Shown here piece after piece: positions 1 to 11,606 of a stretch of DNA of 64,000 nt; position 1 is the first letter of the stretch; each line of letters starts with the position of its first letter. The translations under genes and the position numbers were made by a program. The stretch is from Axinella damicornis (lineage: Eukaryota > Porifera > Demospongiae > Axinellida > Axinellidae). The notes under the pieces are model-generated. The model saw nothing but the letters and a program-made list of their open reading frames with translations. It was not told the DNA's origin and did no database searches. The DNA lies in the NCBI GenBank assembly GCA_963931865.1, contig OZ007514.1, positions 4,876,646-4,940,645 on the forward strand. The letters run 5' to 3'.

Positions 1-236
1 TCCCTCTGTCCTTCCATTCCTCTCTCTCTCTCCCATCCTCTGTCCTTCCCTCCCTCTCTCCAATCCTCCCTCCTTCCTTCCCTTCCTCCCTCCCATCCTC
101 TCTCCTTCCCTCCCTCTCCCCCATCTGCTCTCTCTCTCTCCAATCCACCCTCCTTCTGTCCCTCCATTCCTTCCTCCCTTCATCCCTCCCTCTCTCCCAT
201 CCTGCCTCCTTCCCTCCTTCCCTCTATCTCCATCTC
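1..236. repeat. CT-rich low-complexity tract (intron)
   Basis: Irregular runs of TCCCTCC and CTCTCTC occupy the window edge and run into the acceptor of the first exon at 239. The tract probably serves as an extended polypyrimidine tract. A second tract of the same kind lies at about 2732-2920 before the last exon of the same gene. Confidence 0.8.
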
Positions 237-238
237 AG

Positions 239-2406
239 GACCTAGCCAAGAGACTCCACGAGCAGGAAATGCAAGCTGCTAGGAGACAGTCACAGAGACA
301 GCCACACCCACAGCAACCTCAGCAGCCACACCCCCAGCAGCAGAGGACGTCCCAACCTCAGCAGCCACACCCCCAGCAGCAGAGGACCCAACCTCAGCAG
401 CCATACCCCCAGCAGCAGAGGACCCAACCTCAGCAGCCACACCCCCAACAGCAGAGGTCCCATCCTCAGCAGCCACACCCCCAACAGCAGAGGTCCCATC
501 CTCAGCAGCCACACCCCCAGCAGCAGAGGTCCCATCCTGCAGGGGTAAGGCACCCATCAACATCCACAGCCACATTAGCCTGCTACATCTAACTTCATAA
601 TTCAATTGGATTCAGGAAGCATTGAGCATAGTGCAAGCATGATAGGACAAAACGTGACTGGATATGGATAGAATTGTACTGAAGAGCCACACAGAGCAAA
701 TGTAGCTCAAGACAGATCTGTGCATGGTCCAACTACATGTAGTTAGGCAAAGTTTAATGAGAGCTGCCGGCCAGACACGGTAAGAGAATGGAGACTCAGC
801 AAGGCCCCCAAAAAAGGAATTTACCCTTCCAGAATAACAAGTTTGAGCAATGCCATTTATGGTAACTCAAGTGGGTTCGGTGATGATGTCATACCACCAC
901 TCCCTGGTAATTTGGGCCTGGGACATGCATGAAAACATTCTGTATGGGAGATGCGACTTTCCTGGGATTATCAAATCAAAGAACTAAACTAAACACTTCT
1001 GGACCGCTAAGTCACGGCTTGAGAGTACAATGCGGACTGTGTGCAGGCATGAATGCTTATATCATTGTTATGAACTCTTGTTACAGTACAACATTAGTTT
1101 CATTCCCAGATCCTCAGTACGCGTAAGGGGTCTGGGCACGAGACTAAACAAGCATTGAAGCAACGACGCCAACTTGTATTCCAGTTGTGAACGTTACCTT
1201 TAAGATGGAACAAGTGAACATCAATTGGAGTCAACCGATGATACATGTATTGAACATAGTAGGAAAAATTCTTTGGCATGACTGGTAACTTTTATGAGCA
1301 GTTCGTGCTCAAAGAAGCAGAATCTTCTCATGCAAGTGTGTTTATGTCACGAGGATTGCTTTGTCAGTTGGGGTCCATATGGCCCCATTTGCCATGCTCC
1401 ACATCTCCCAGTAAAATTTGGGGTCACATACTTAGTAACCAGTGAGGTCTGTCTCCTTGCAGCCTCCCCCTCCCGACGTGTCGCAGTCTCTGCCTCCTGG
1501 GAGGCAGTATAGACACCAGGGCAGTCTGGAGGAAGGACAGTCTCCTAGCCACACGGCTGCTGCCCCCCTGATCTCACCAACACAGTCAGGTATGACATTA
1601 ACGATAGGAGTGATCATGTGACTCCACTAGGATGGTCATGTGACTCCACTAGGATGGTCATGTGACTCAGGATAGTCACATGACTGTGGATTGTCACATG
1701 ACTGATGATGGCAGATCTAGGCCTGTGAACCTGATGCTATTTACTATACTGGTTATTACAAGCCCTATATATTGAATGTTGACTGGTCAATTAGGTAATA
1801 GCCAACAACTGTGATGATTTTGCGAGCCAGAATTGTAATTGCTGGGCAACATGGAGCACACACTGCTACCATGTTGTGTGACTATACAGTACATTCACAG
1901 ACAATGCAATTTATCGTAATTACAGCTACTTCCCCCTCTTTCGCCTACGTAAGCAGTCCCACACTGAGAAGCTCTCTGTACAGAGGTCTGACGAACTCGC
2001 ACCTCTGGCGCCACGATATCGATTGCATCTTCTTCAGCTGCTGCTCCCCAATTGTGTCTTCCCATGCATTCGCCTCAGCTACTGCTCCCAGATCACGTCC
2101 CCCTCAACTATTGTTCCCCGATTATGTCTGATTCAGCTGTTGTACCCCGCTTCCCGATCGTGTCCGCTTCATCTCCGGTTGTGCCCGCTTCAGCTATAAT
2201 TATACTACTTTCCGGTCGTGTCCGTTTGCAGCCCCAGCTGTTCTGGAAGGTAAGGTTTCAGCCCCTGTTCAACGTTATCGATCTTTCTTCGCACTCAGTT
2301 TGCAGAGTTCAAAGTTCAGAAGCTGCAGTGAAAGGTTGCATGTCACCAGTCTAGTCCTGCCCCCGAACATCCCACTTCCGTCACGCGCGTGCGCGCACGC
2401 ACACGT

Positions 2407-2476
<70 letters not shown>

Positions 2477-3057
2477 GTAAAATCTTAATGTATTGCTTGT
2501 TCTTCGCCTTCCTTTCCCTCAGCCCCTGCCAGCCTGGGTCATCTCCCGCCAGAGGGACACCCCTTCAACCCGACAGTGGTTAGCATTACTATTAATACAC
2601 TTAGTTATTAATGTTGAGCTAAAAGCATCTTCAGTTATAGTAATAGGGCTACATTGAATTCTACAATGTGATGGCAGAGACTCAGACATGTTTGAACGCA
2701 TAGACATAATTGTCAATAACTGGATCCTCTTCCATCCCTCCCTCTTTCCCTCCCCGCTTCCCTCCTTCCCTTGCCTCCCTCCTTCCCTTGCCTCCCTCCT
2801 TCTTCCCTCCTTCTTCCCTTGCTTCCCTCCCTCTTTTTCCCTTGCCTGTCTCCCCTGCCTCCCTCCCTCCCCCTCCCTTGCCTCCTCCCTTCCCTCTCTT
2901 CCCTCCCTCCATATCTTACCTCCAGGTGAGTACCTATCACCCAGGTATGACTGGAGTGCAAGTATCCCGTGTGCCACAGGCAGCCCATCCTCAGCAGCAT
3001 GCACAGGCCAGGCCATCCTACAAGAGGACAGATACGAAGAAAGGGAAGAAGAAATGA
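239..3057 (+). CDS. 3' part of a Gln/His/Pro-repeat protein with a MIU-like helix
   Basis: Four plus-strand exons join in phase: 239-544, 1463-1589, about 2523-2578 and 2926-3057, ending in TGA. Acceptors CTCAG, CTTGCAG, CCTCAG and CTCCAG and donors GTAAGG and GTATGA are visible; the third donor is weak. The first exon opens with DLAKRLHEQEMQAARR, a charged helix like the ubiquitin-binding MIU helices of CCDC50-type proteins. It is followed by six to seven copies of a 12-residue unit of the type QQPHPQQQR. The later exons are Pro/Gln/Ser rich, and the protein ends in a lysine cluster (KKGKKK). The 5' part lies outside the window. CCDC50-like identity is an inference from one short motif; no globular domain is seen. 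Confidence 0.6.
312..537 (+). repeat. Coding 36-bp tandem repeat (QQPHPQQQR units)
   Basis: A 36-bp unit, with some copies differing by a codon, encodes repeated Gln-Gln-Pro-His-Pro-Gln-Gln-Gln-Arg inside the first exon. Because the period is a multiple of three, the antisense frames also stay open. Those antisense frames are repeat artefacts. Confidence 0.8.
1618..1710. repeat. Short tandem repeats around TCATGTGACTCC
   Basis: Two to three copies of a 22-bp unit containing CATGTGACTCCACTAGGATGG are followed by related GTCACATGACTG units. They lie in the intron after the 1463-1589 exon. Confidence 0.6.
2399..2476. repeat. (CA)n microsatellite
   Basis: Nearly pure CA dinucleotide repeat in the intron of the first gene, about 40 units with small interruptions. 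Confidence 0.95.
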
Positions 3058-3984
3058 AACAGTGACCCACCACCATTTGTAAAGAAAGAGACTTGTTTAT
3101 ATTCATGTTAGGAGCTTTCGTCTTACAGTTCAATCTAAGTGAGTTTTGTTGATCTTTTGATTCTCTGCTGAAGTTGATTTTGTGTTTCAATGTGTCAAAC
3201 ATTGTGCTAATATTATTATTACTGCACGAACGCAATGTGTTGTGTGGCAAGCCTGAGCGAGGAAGCACATGCACAACTTTGCTATCCTGTTCTGTATATC
3301 CTGTTACATTAGCCAAGAGCACTCTCCCTTCCCCTGCCTCCCCTCTCCCCCTCCCTCACTACCCATCTCCCTCCATCTCCCCCCTTATGATTAATAGTAC
3401 TTCTATAACACTTAGTCTTGAGCATCCATGCACAGTCACGGATGGCCAGTGGCAATTATAACATCTGCACAACATATACCATATGCACCCCAATTCAATA
3501 TACCGTTATAATAGATAACGCATGGGTGTGATATCAGTGAGCAAATACCGCTTTTTCTCAATTATCAATCACAGAGAGCTATAGAGGTCACATGCATCTT
3601 ACAGAAAGGACAAAATAATGTCATGACAAGCATACTCAAAGACAAGTACAATAACAAAACAATAATACACATGTCAGAAAGAAGACAATACGTAACAAGT
3701 ACACACAGTATAATGCAAATAGGCAATATCACATGGGCATGAATATAAAAATGCCATGGCACACCTCCAACAAATTAAAGTTTTGCTCTGCCATACATGA
3801 ACTTCTATTATCAGTGATTTTATCTCTAGTTTATCAATGATTGCGGATAACATACGACCTGCATGATAGCATGCATTGCACACTGAATGGTATATACAGG
3901 TGCATGCAACACATGCATACATGTACATATACGCATGCAGTGTCGATCAGTGATGGGTATGAGCATAATAAAATTATAATATTA

Positions 3985-4050
3985 TATATGACTGAAATTT
4001 TGAAATTCTTGAAATTTCAGCAGCTCCTGAAACAGTATTGTCAAGTTTAT

Positions 4051-4083
<33 letters not shown>

Positions 4084-4140
4084 CTGGTTCAATGTTTGTG
4101 GGTTAGACCACTCTGGTTCCAATCCGTGATACAACGATCA
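3985..4140. repeat. Copy of a short inverted-repeat element with an expanded G-run
   Basis: Sequence around TTTTGAAATTCTTGAAATTTCAG and TTAGACCACTCTGGTTC matches the right part of the element at 30999-31204. The short G stretch of that copy (six to seven G) is expanded here to about 33 consecutive G at 4051-4083. The left terminal repeat is not seen, so this copy is truncated or diverged. Confidence 0.65.
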
Positions 4141-5367
4141 TGCATGACTGTAAATTAACTCAACTGAATATTAACTCCCATGATTGTAGCTATACATCAC
4201 AATAACAATGCAGACTACATGGAAACATACCACCTTGCAATTCATATATATACACAAAATTTAATAAGCAGCAGCAGCTCGAGCATTAGGTTATAGTAAT
4301 GTACGTATACAAATAGTTCCAGTAGTGCTAAAAAGTTGGCAGGAAGACTAGCTGGATGCATGAAAGTTCAACTCTAGCATGCAGCTACATATAAGCTACA
4401 TAACTAGGCAATATTGTTAACCACATTAATTCCTACTTGATCTCATGATCATCGTTGTGGCAAATACCTGGTATAGACAATCATTGTGTATGTACTGGCA
4501 GTGGTGGTGCATGGGATAGCTAGCTACCAAAACGTTGCTGCTGGGATCTTTGTTGCTGGTCAGAAACAATTGTTCTATGAATCACATGGACAGAAGCTCA
4601 CATAGCTACATGTATTATAGCTAACCCTAGCTGTCCCTATAATACTAGTTAACCTAGCAGTAGGGTAGCGCTGCGCTAGTAACATGTAGCACAGTATACT
4701 GGTCCTTATCATCAACTCCAATTGAGTTGAAATGGCTTAAGTTATATCTGAGTGACCACAATCCCGTCTTCATTGCCAGTATATACAGGTGGCGATGACT
4801 AGGCTCAGAGAACAGGAAATACCGCAATTTTTTCTTATTACATGGCAGAATGACAGAACAATGGACAGAAATTCATTTCACATTTTACGTGATACAAACA
4901 GGAAGACTTGTAATAATAGACAGGAAGTGATGATTATAGGCTTATGATAAGGGATGATAACGTAACGCAGTGCATAATACATGATGGGAGTTATCACAAC
5001 TGCAGCCGAGAAAGGCACTGCAACCATCTTGAAAACTGGAAAAAAAGAAAATGCTAACAAAAATCACCTAAAATTCTAATTCAATAAATGCATGCCATCT
5101 TCTAACGGTTCTCTCAGGCCTAAGAACGATGCTGATTCTTCAGGCATGCACACATAATTATTATGCAGTAGCTACTTGCTCTATTTGCAGCAAAATATTG
5201 ATGATCCCCTAAGGTGTACATATTACTGCAACTCACTGTGAATTCCAACTTCCATACGTGTTGGTTGAGAGCACATGTATTCTATGTACATAGGATCAGA
5301 TCCGGAGGTAACTTTGAACAATTTATACAAGCATAGCAGAGTTCATGAACTGTTATAGAATATTTAC

Positions 5368-5540
5368 CCCATCTTGGCCCAGTCAATGGTTCATACTGGC
5401 GGTGGTGTGAAGTACCCCATCTTGGCCCAGTCAATGGTTCATACTGGCGGTCCCATCTTGGCCAAGTCAATGGTTCATACTGGCGGTCCCATCTTGGCCC
5501 AGTCAATGGTTCATACTGGCGGTGGTGTGAAGTACCCCGT
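5368..5540. repeat. 36-bp minisatellite, four copies
   Basis: Four copies of a 36-bp core containing CCATCTTGGCCCAGTCAATG. The first and last are followed by an extra GGTGTGAAGTA. The higher-order order A-B-B-A suggests duplication by unequal exchange. No gene is associated. Confidence 0.85.
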
Positions 5541-6629
5541 CTTCTGGCTGACCATAATGTTGACACAACTTCAAATTCAGGTTGCTGAAATGTTTGCCTA
5601 AGAATGTGAAGCACTGGACATGATTAGTCACTGGTGTACCGATGACCCTTTCCACATGTAAGAGATCATTATTGCTGACCATGAACTTTATATCGTGGAA
5701 GGGGGTCAAGACTTACCGGTAGCATGAGCTGCCAATTATCGACCAGTAAGTATTATACACCAGACAGAATACAGAATAATTTAACACGAATGTGCGGTGC
5801 CAACTAAAAACGCGTTTTTTCTGTGTGTGCTTACTGAGATCGTACGTATAACTCCTGATTTGCGAAGGACCGGCATCAATTGGACCTACCATTCGCCAAA
5901 AACCAGCAGAATGGTACTAGCTACCACTTTTCCGACTGGAGCTCTGAGCCCCAGCAACAACTACCTGCTGCTCTACCTGAGTTTCTGTGGCCAGTTTTCA
6001 GGAAGATTCATCCCACTGAGTCAGCAGCACCCTTGTTGCTTGCTTCGCGGCGCTCATAAGCTCCTGGTTATAGAACCGGGTGCTATTTTAAGAAGCAATT
6101 CAGAAAGACGTTCTTGATCATGTTTTGGGCAATACGCTTCTCTAGAGAACTGTTATAGAACCACTCACACTTCTGTACCAAATGACAACTTGAACTTCTT
6201 GGTATATGCATCCACCTAGTATACAATATGAATAAATAATCACCTCACTGATCAACAGGAGACAGACAACGTAGCATACCTCGGGTTCACTCACAGATGT
6301 TCTTCTTTTATGGAACACATCTTCCCATATCGTTTCACTGGACATGGAGCAAATCAACAAAGAAGCACATTAACCATAATGTACCGATATTAGCAGCATA
6401 CTTTTACAACAGTGCATGGTGCCTCACACGAGGTCCCAAGAGCACTTAGGCAAATTAAGTATTTAGATTGATTGCCATGCTGATGCTGATTTTTGCGATC
6501 ACCCAAATTTTTCCCGTTGGTGTAATTTCCTTCAGCAAAAATTCCTTCACGAAACATACATGTATTTTAGCTAGCAACTCAAGGCAATGGTATAAACAAA
6601 AATCTAATGTGATCTGCTTGGTGTACTTC

Positions 6630-9600
6630 TTACCCATCAAGTTTCAAGGCAATGATATCCAAATCCCTCAGCTCAGTTGTTACACTGCCTGTAGCACTAC
6701 TGATCAATGAACCAACGCCAGCTGGAATTAGGAACGTAAGTTCAATGCAGCCATCCTTTACAGACTTCAAGAAGAACTCTTGTGGCTCACGTTTGAACAG
6801 TTTTGATAGCGTGTTTCTGAGATCTACAACATCCTGTTCCTCCCAACTCTGCCTCCTATTGATCTTCACCTGTAATTGTTTGGTCTTTCCACGCACACTG
6901 ACCAATGTCATCCTCTTCTTGAGGATGGGCTTCAATTTCCTCTCGTACTTCGCTACAAGTTTCATCCCTTCCTCTCCTCCAAATTGCTTAACAAGGAAGG
7001 CCACATTGCTGTAGTTGTATGGAGACTGCATTGCACTTAGAGCTTGCATGAATGTATCAAGGTTGCTTGCCAACCGAAGATCGTTGGGCAGAGACTCTTC
7101 AACATTTGATAGGGCAAATAGGAGGTCATCCACAGAGGTTTGAGTGCGCTGCAATAGACTCTTAGCTTCATGAACAAAACCAGCGTACTCATGGCGGATT
7201 TGCTTGTCCTGCATATCAATTGTACATCTGTTGTAAGTGTACTGGGTTGCCTCAGGAGTCACTGGGTTTAGCAGATCGTCACAACTTCTACCTGCAGTGG
7301 ACAGATGTTCATGTATAGTACACACAAGGCATGTAGCAGCAATCTTTACTACATGGCCCATGCAGAAAGCACAACGGACACAGACTACCGGTAAATTTAA
7401 AGCTCATTTTATTATGGGCATTGCTTCTCTTGTACAAATGTTTCCTATGAGGGACAGGGTTTCTTCCCACTTTTTATAGAAACCATCATGCATAGCATAA
7501 TCTGATGAGTATATGACATTGTATGTCCATCATGCATATGGCCAGTGTGGGTGAAGCTCATGTATAGCTATGGCCTATGGCATGTGAGCAGGCACATGCA
7601 GGTCTAGGATGCATATATAATACTGAACAAGCTCACAGAAAGCCACACATGAAGTACAGACATACACACAGAATAAGAATGGCTATTCGTGCCAGAAGAA
7701 AATTAATCTCCGTATTGTATGCACAGGCCTTAACCCAACCATGGGTAATTAACCTGTTGCAGACAAGCTGAAGAGATGGTGGTTACTCAGGCACGCTAAG
7801 GCATGTCTCAATCAATTTCACGTAACGTGAATAAATTATGGAATTACATTCTTTATGCACAGAAAACACCTCGCGGTAGAGTTGTGTTGTGTGGAACACT
7901 GTTTGGCTCTTGTTTCTGCCATCCAAAGTATCAGTGTTCTGTTAGTCGCTTGTTGTTGACTATGAAGAAAGCTTTTGAACGTTGGAAAGAGCTGCCTTCA
8001 TCTGTGCTTGGTGTGGGTACTAGGGCTGCAACCTTTGACCCTCCAACTCCGAGTTGAAGCTTGAGACATCAAAAATTAGTTATCGCAGGCTAGCCATGGC
8101 ATGACTCTCTTAACGTAGTTTACTCTGGTATTGGATACAAATTTCATCAAGCAACCTGAGCCCAGTTATCTTACAAGACATACAACTGTAATCGTCCAAT
8201 CTTAACCACTAAACCACTATCTGTGAAGGAGTCCAGGAGCTTATGAGCACTGAAGGCCGCAGAGTCACATGTGTCATCAAAAGGCAAGAAAATTACCATG
8301 ACAACTTCGAAGTTGTAGCTAGTGACCAGATGTTCCCATGCATGATTGTCAGTAAGTGATCTGGGCCAGTTGCCTCATGAGTTGCCTGATGCAAACCACA
8401 TCACCTTTTATGGGTTTGGGTACGCACAAGTACACATGTACAAAAACAAACCACTCAGTCCCCTCAACTTGTCCACAACTAGGGTCATTGACAGTGTGGT
8501 TAAAATAACCATCTACAGTGCTGACATGAACACATAGCAAAGCACATTAACCATACCTTAGCACTACTCACATGACCCTCAACGAATGACTGAGCATTAA
8601 ATAGCTTATTGCACACTTCAGTGTGCATTAGATAGAACGAAGTTCAACGGCTGTTTCAGGTCAGTGAGTTGCGCTAAGTAGCTTTTAGATACCAGTTTGC
8701 AGTGCATTACAGGCTTTAGTGCACTTGGGCAATCTAGTTAACGGTCTCGGGATAATGCACTCGCCTTCGGCTCGTGCATTATCTCACCCCAGCTCGACCA
8801 TTAACTCTTTACCTACCATAAGAAACAGCTTAGGGAAGCAAAACCCTGTATAAAAGTATAACGCCTGGTATTAATTCCCCATATAAATTCTTATGGGCTT
8901 ATGGGAGCTCATGATGGCTTTTGCAGTCATTGGTTGGTAAAGAGTTAACTAGATTCCCCTCGTGCATTAAAACCCGTGATGCACTGCAAACTGGTATTTA
9001 AATATTACCTAACACATATAAAAATAACTTCCTGATGTCCCGATCTTCCCTCCATCCTTCCCCGTCTCCTCTACTTCTCTCCCTCACTTACGTCCTAACT
9101 TGTGCATACATAGAATATGCATGCAGGAAGCCTTGCAGGGAAACCTTGTGGGAAGCCTCGCGCAAAACCTCGCAGGAAACTGCACATGTACACAGTGACT
9201 CTGCAGTTAATTTGTTTTCAATGAGCTAGCTAGCTAGCAATCACAGTCCTGGTAGGCATACTCATGAAGAAGCTAAACCAATGATCACTTCTGTAGCTCC
9301 ATCTCAACCCTAGAAAACAAGGACTTTACATCTACTTGTGAGGGACTTCAATGTGGTGCCAAGCAAATTATTGTGCTTCAGACATTATTTTTACATACAT
9401 ACATACACTGCAAGACCATAAGCCTAGTTTCCAGCTCCTGAGCATGCATGATAAACAACTGCATTTCCTGATGGCCTGTTTCCTCAAAGCATGGCATTAA
9501 TCTTCATTCATTTATTCATTCATTTGTTTTTACAGGAGGATTCGTTTTGTTTCTAACGGATAATGAACTGTGAGTCAGGCTATTTCTAGCAGACACGTCA

Positions 9601-10773
9601 AACACGGCTTATATGCATGCTGCACACTGGTCCAGCACAACATGAGCTCTGCAGGACGTTTATAATTAAATGGCGTCAGCCCACAAGTGACTTCCGAACA
9701 CAGAAGTAGATACACTTTTGCACGGATAGTTATATATCGATGCTACACACTGCCATTACCACAATGAGTACAATTTCAAAGCGTCAAGGAGGAAGTGTGG
9801 CCAGTAGCTATATTCCAAATGCTAGATCTAAGCTGTAAAATCAGTGTACATAGCTATGACATATCACCTTTTTTACTTGAACGATGCATGTACTTCCGCT
9901 GCAGTTGCTGTGCTAGCACGACACGGTCCATTCTCCGAACAGCCTCAACCACTTTACCCCAGGACGCTTCCAGATCACCCTGCAACCAACAATTAAGCAT
10001 CTCGGTACTACATCGCTTTGTTTTGCCACCACAGTCCTGGTCTATCTGGTGCAGCTTGGCATGCTTCACTCCCAGCTGAACTCCAAGCTGGAACCAGTCA
10101 GCAGTAACGTCCTTCAGCTCATGCGTCAGGGTCTTGATGGTTAGACTCTTGCCTATCAGAGATTCAATAATCAGAACATAACGTTATAGATCGCATCGAA
10201 CAGAGACACTTTCTCACTTGACATAACTTGTCGACGAACAGCACAGCTGAGCAAAGATCTCCACGCCCCTCACCCCTGTAAGCGCGAGGTTAGCGCATAC
10301 GTACTATATATATATCACCGGAAGTGGGCGTGGCCTTCAGTCAATTCTTATTGCCAAGCGCCTTAGCGCAAGGTACTAATCGTGCAGCGTAGTCACATCG
10401 CGTCTATATATACCATCACATTTTTTAATTAGTTGCGCGGGGCAGGGGGCGGTTGCATCGCTGCGGTTTCTGTGGTCCCGATAGCAACGTGCATGTACTG
10501 CGCGTGCGAACTGCGAAATGCAGAGTTGAGAAAGAAGCGATCTATACAGGGAAAAGGGACACTGCCTCAGAAGAGAGTAGCTAAGGCGAAGGAGAGAGAG
10601 TCTAACAGATTGACGAAGAAGCGATGTATACAAGGAGAGTTTAGCGGAGACAAGTAAGACAAACCTCTTAGTCTAGGCCATGGTACGTACATATAGAGTG
10701 TTGACAGTGTAGAAGGGTATAGAACCTCGCTAACGTCTTCGTATTCTTCCTGGCAACGCTTAGCCATCTTCAA
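6630..10773 (-). CDS. Death-domain protein with a C-terminal sponge/cnidarian-type module
   Basis: Three minus-strand exons join in phase: 10773-10726 (start MKMAKRCQEEYEDVSE), 10147-9868 and 7291-6630, giving about 329 residues. The second exon encodes a Death domain at about residues 18-100, with W-F-Q-L-G, the IDQD turn and the MLNCWLQ helix followed by SWGKVVEAVRR. Such domains mediate homotypic assembly of cytoplasmic signalling complexes. The third exon encodes a helical stretch followed by a segment ending GCIELTFLIP, an arrangement I associate with Death-fold proteins of sponges and cnidarians but cannot name as a curated domain. The exon 1 donor (GAG/GTTCTA) is weak, so the N-terminus is the least certain part. 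The 2.6-kb second intron holds an inverted-repeat element. Partners are unknown. Confidence 0.7.
8686..9001. mobile_element. Non-autonomous inverted-repeat element (MITE), about 315 bp
   Basis: Begins ATACCAGTTTGCAGTGCAT and ends with its reverse complement ATGCACTGCAAACTGGTAT. Further inverted matches lie inside the ends, for example GTTAACTAGATT. No open frame; it sits in the long intron of the Death-domain gene. Confidence 0.8.
9527..9670. repeat. Dispersed repeat, copy 1 (GTGAGTCAGGCT family)
   Basis: Shares GAACTGTGAGTCAGGCT, a CAGCACAACAT stretch and CTCTGCAGGAC in the same order with 15945-16070. Short terminal homology suggests a degraded short interspersed or LINE-tail element. No coding content. 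Confidence 0.55.
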
Positions 10774-10939
10774 CCTTCACGAACAACAAAACTTCGCACG
10801 CTGAACTGACCTTCGCACCTTCGTTTTTCTTCCACAGGAAACCACGCCTACTATTACAGCGTGCGCGATACCAACTGACGATGTTGTACCACTCGCGTAA
10901 TTCTACCACCACCATAGGCATATACTGCAGCGCCGGCGC

Positions 10940-11160
10940 GAGCTATTTTGGAGTGGTACGGCCACTGCCGAAGGTAGTGAATAGAGGCGCGAAGCGCGGA
11001 AATATTTGTCCCTCTTCATTTTTCATTTGTCTGGATGGGCTCTCGTGGCACCTTAAAAGCTTCGTGCTTTGCACTGCACTGCAACTGCTTTCTGCTTTCC
11101 GTGTCATCCCTGACCGTCGACGTGGAATGGCGATAATGCGCGCTTTCCGCGCATAATAAA
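10940..11160. mobile_element. Fragment of the G/C-tract inverted-repeat element family
   Basis: Contains TCATTTGTCTGGATGGGCTC and the following TTTGCACTGCA segment that recurs at 32830-32890, 55330-55400, 58110-58200 and 60060-60110. Terminal repeats and homopolymer tracts are missing here. Confidence 0.55.
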
Positions 11161-11467
11161 CCCTCAACTCATCACATTCATGTACACACTTATACTGTGA
11201 CTAATGGGCCTTCTGGCCTTTACTGTCAATAAAATTATTATTATTATTAATAAAACATCTAGGAGGTATTCCGGTAGCCCACGCCTACTAATTATAGGGC
11301 GAGCGTGAGCAAGCCCCACATAGACCAGTTTATAGACTAGAGAAGACACGAACTATAAACAGTCTACTTCAACAAGGCCACAGTGACTTGGCTGTCTGAC
11401 TAAGACACGTACCTCAACAAGGCGTGACTGAGACACGAGCTATGAACAGACCACTCAGAGCCGTACC

Positions 11468-11606
11468 TAGAGTAAGTGCGGGGGTGTCCGGACAGTGAAG
11501 GGGTATGCCGGACACCCCGCTATAATTCTTTTGCCGTACGCTCCGCGAAAAAATTTGCGGATGTCCGGATAACTCCCCCCGTCCGGACACCCCCGCACTT
11601 ACTCTA
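11468..11606. mobile_element. 139-bp MITE with 25-bp terminal inverted repeats
   Basis: Starts TAGAGTAAGTGCGGGGGTGT and ends with the exact reverse complement ACACCCCCGCACTTACTCTA. The interior is 80-90 bp without coding capacity. A GC-rich palindromic string of CCGGCCGTA units follows at 11632-11675. Confidence 0.85.

Larger units (their letters stand above)
3058..6629. other. Intergenic stretch without recognised gene
   Basis: No exon with coding character and paired splice sites could be supported here. The stretch holds a truncated repeat with a G-run (about 3985-4140) and a 36-bp minisatellite (5368-5540). The remaining open frames are short and without familiar motifs. Confidence 0.5.

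Noticed and set aside
1112..1146. Possible hairpin-family member (TTCATTCCCAGATCC...GGGTCTGGGCACGAGACTA)
   Set aside because: The ends are too diverged to assign with confidence, and no target duplication is visible.
2519..3322. 267-residue minus-strand open frame
   Set aside because: It is antisense to two exons and an intronic CT-rich tract; the Gly/Glu/Arg-rich part is low-complexity translation.
4100..4150. tRNA-like string TGGTTCCAATCC
   Set aside because: It is part of the terminal repeat of the element also found at 30999-31204.
6142..6360. Minus-strand open frame of 72 codons
   Set aside because: No motif, no splice partner and no similarity to neighbours.
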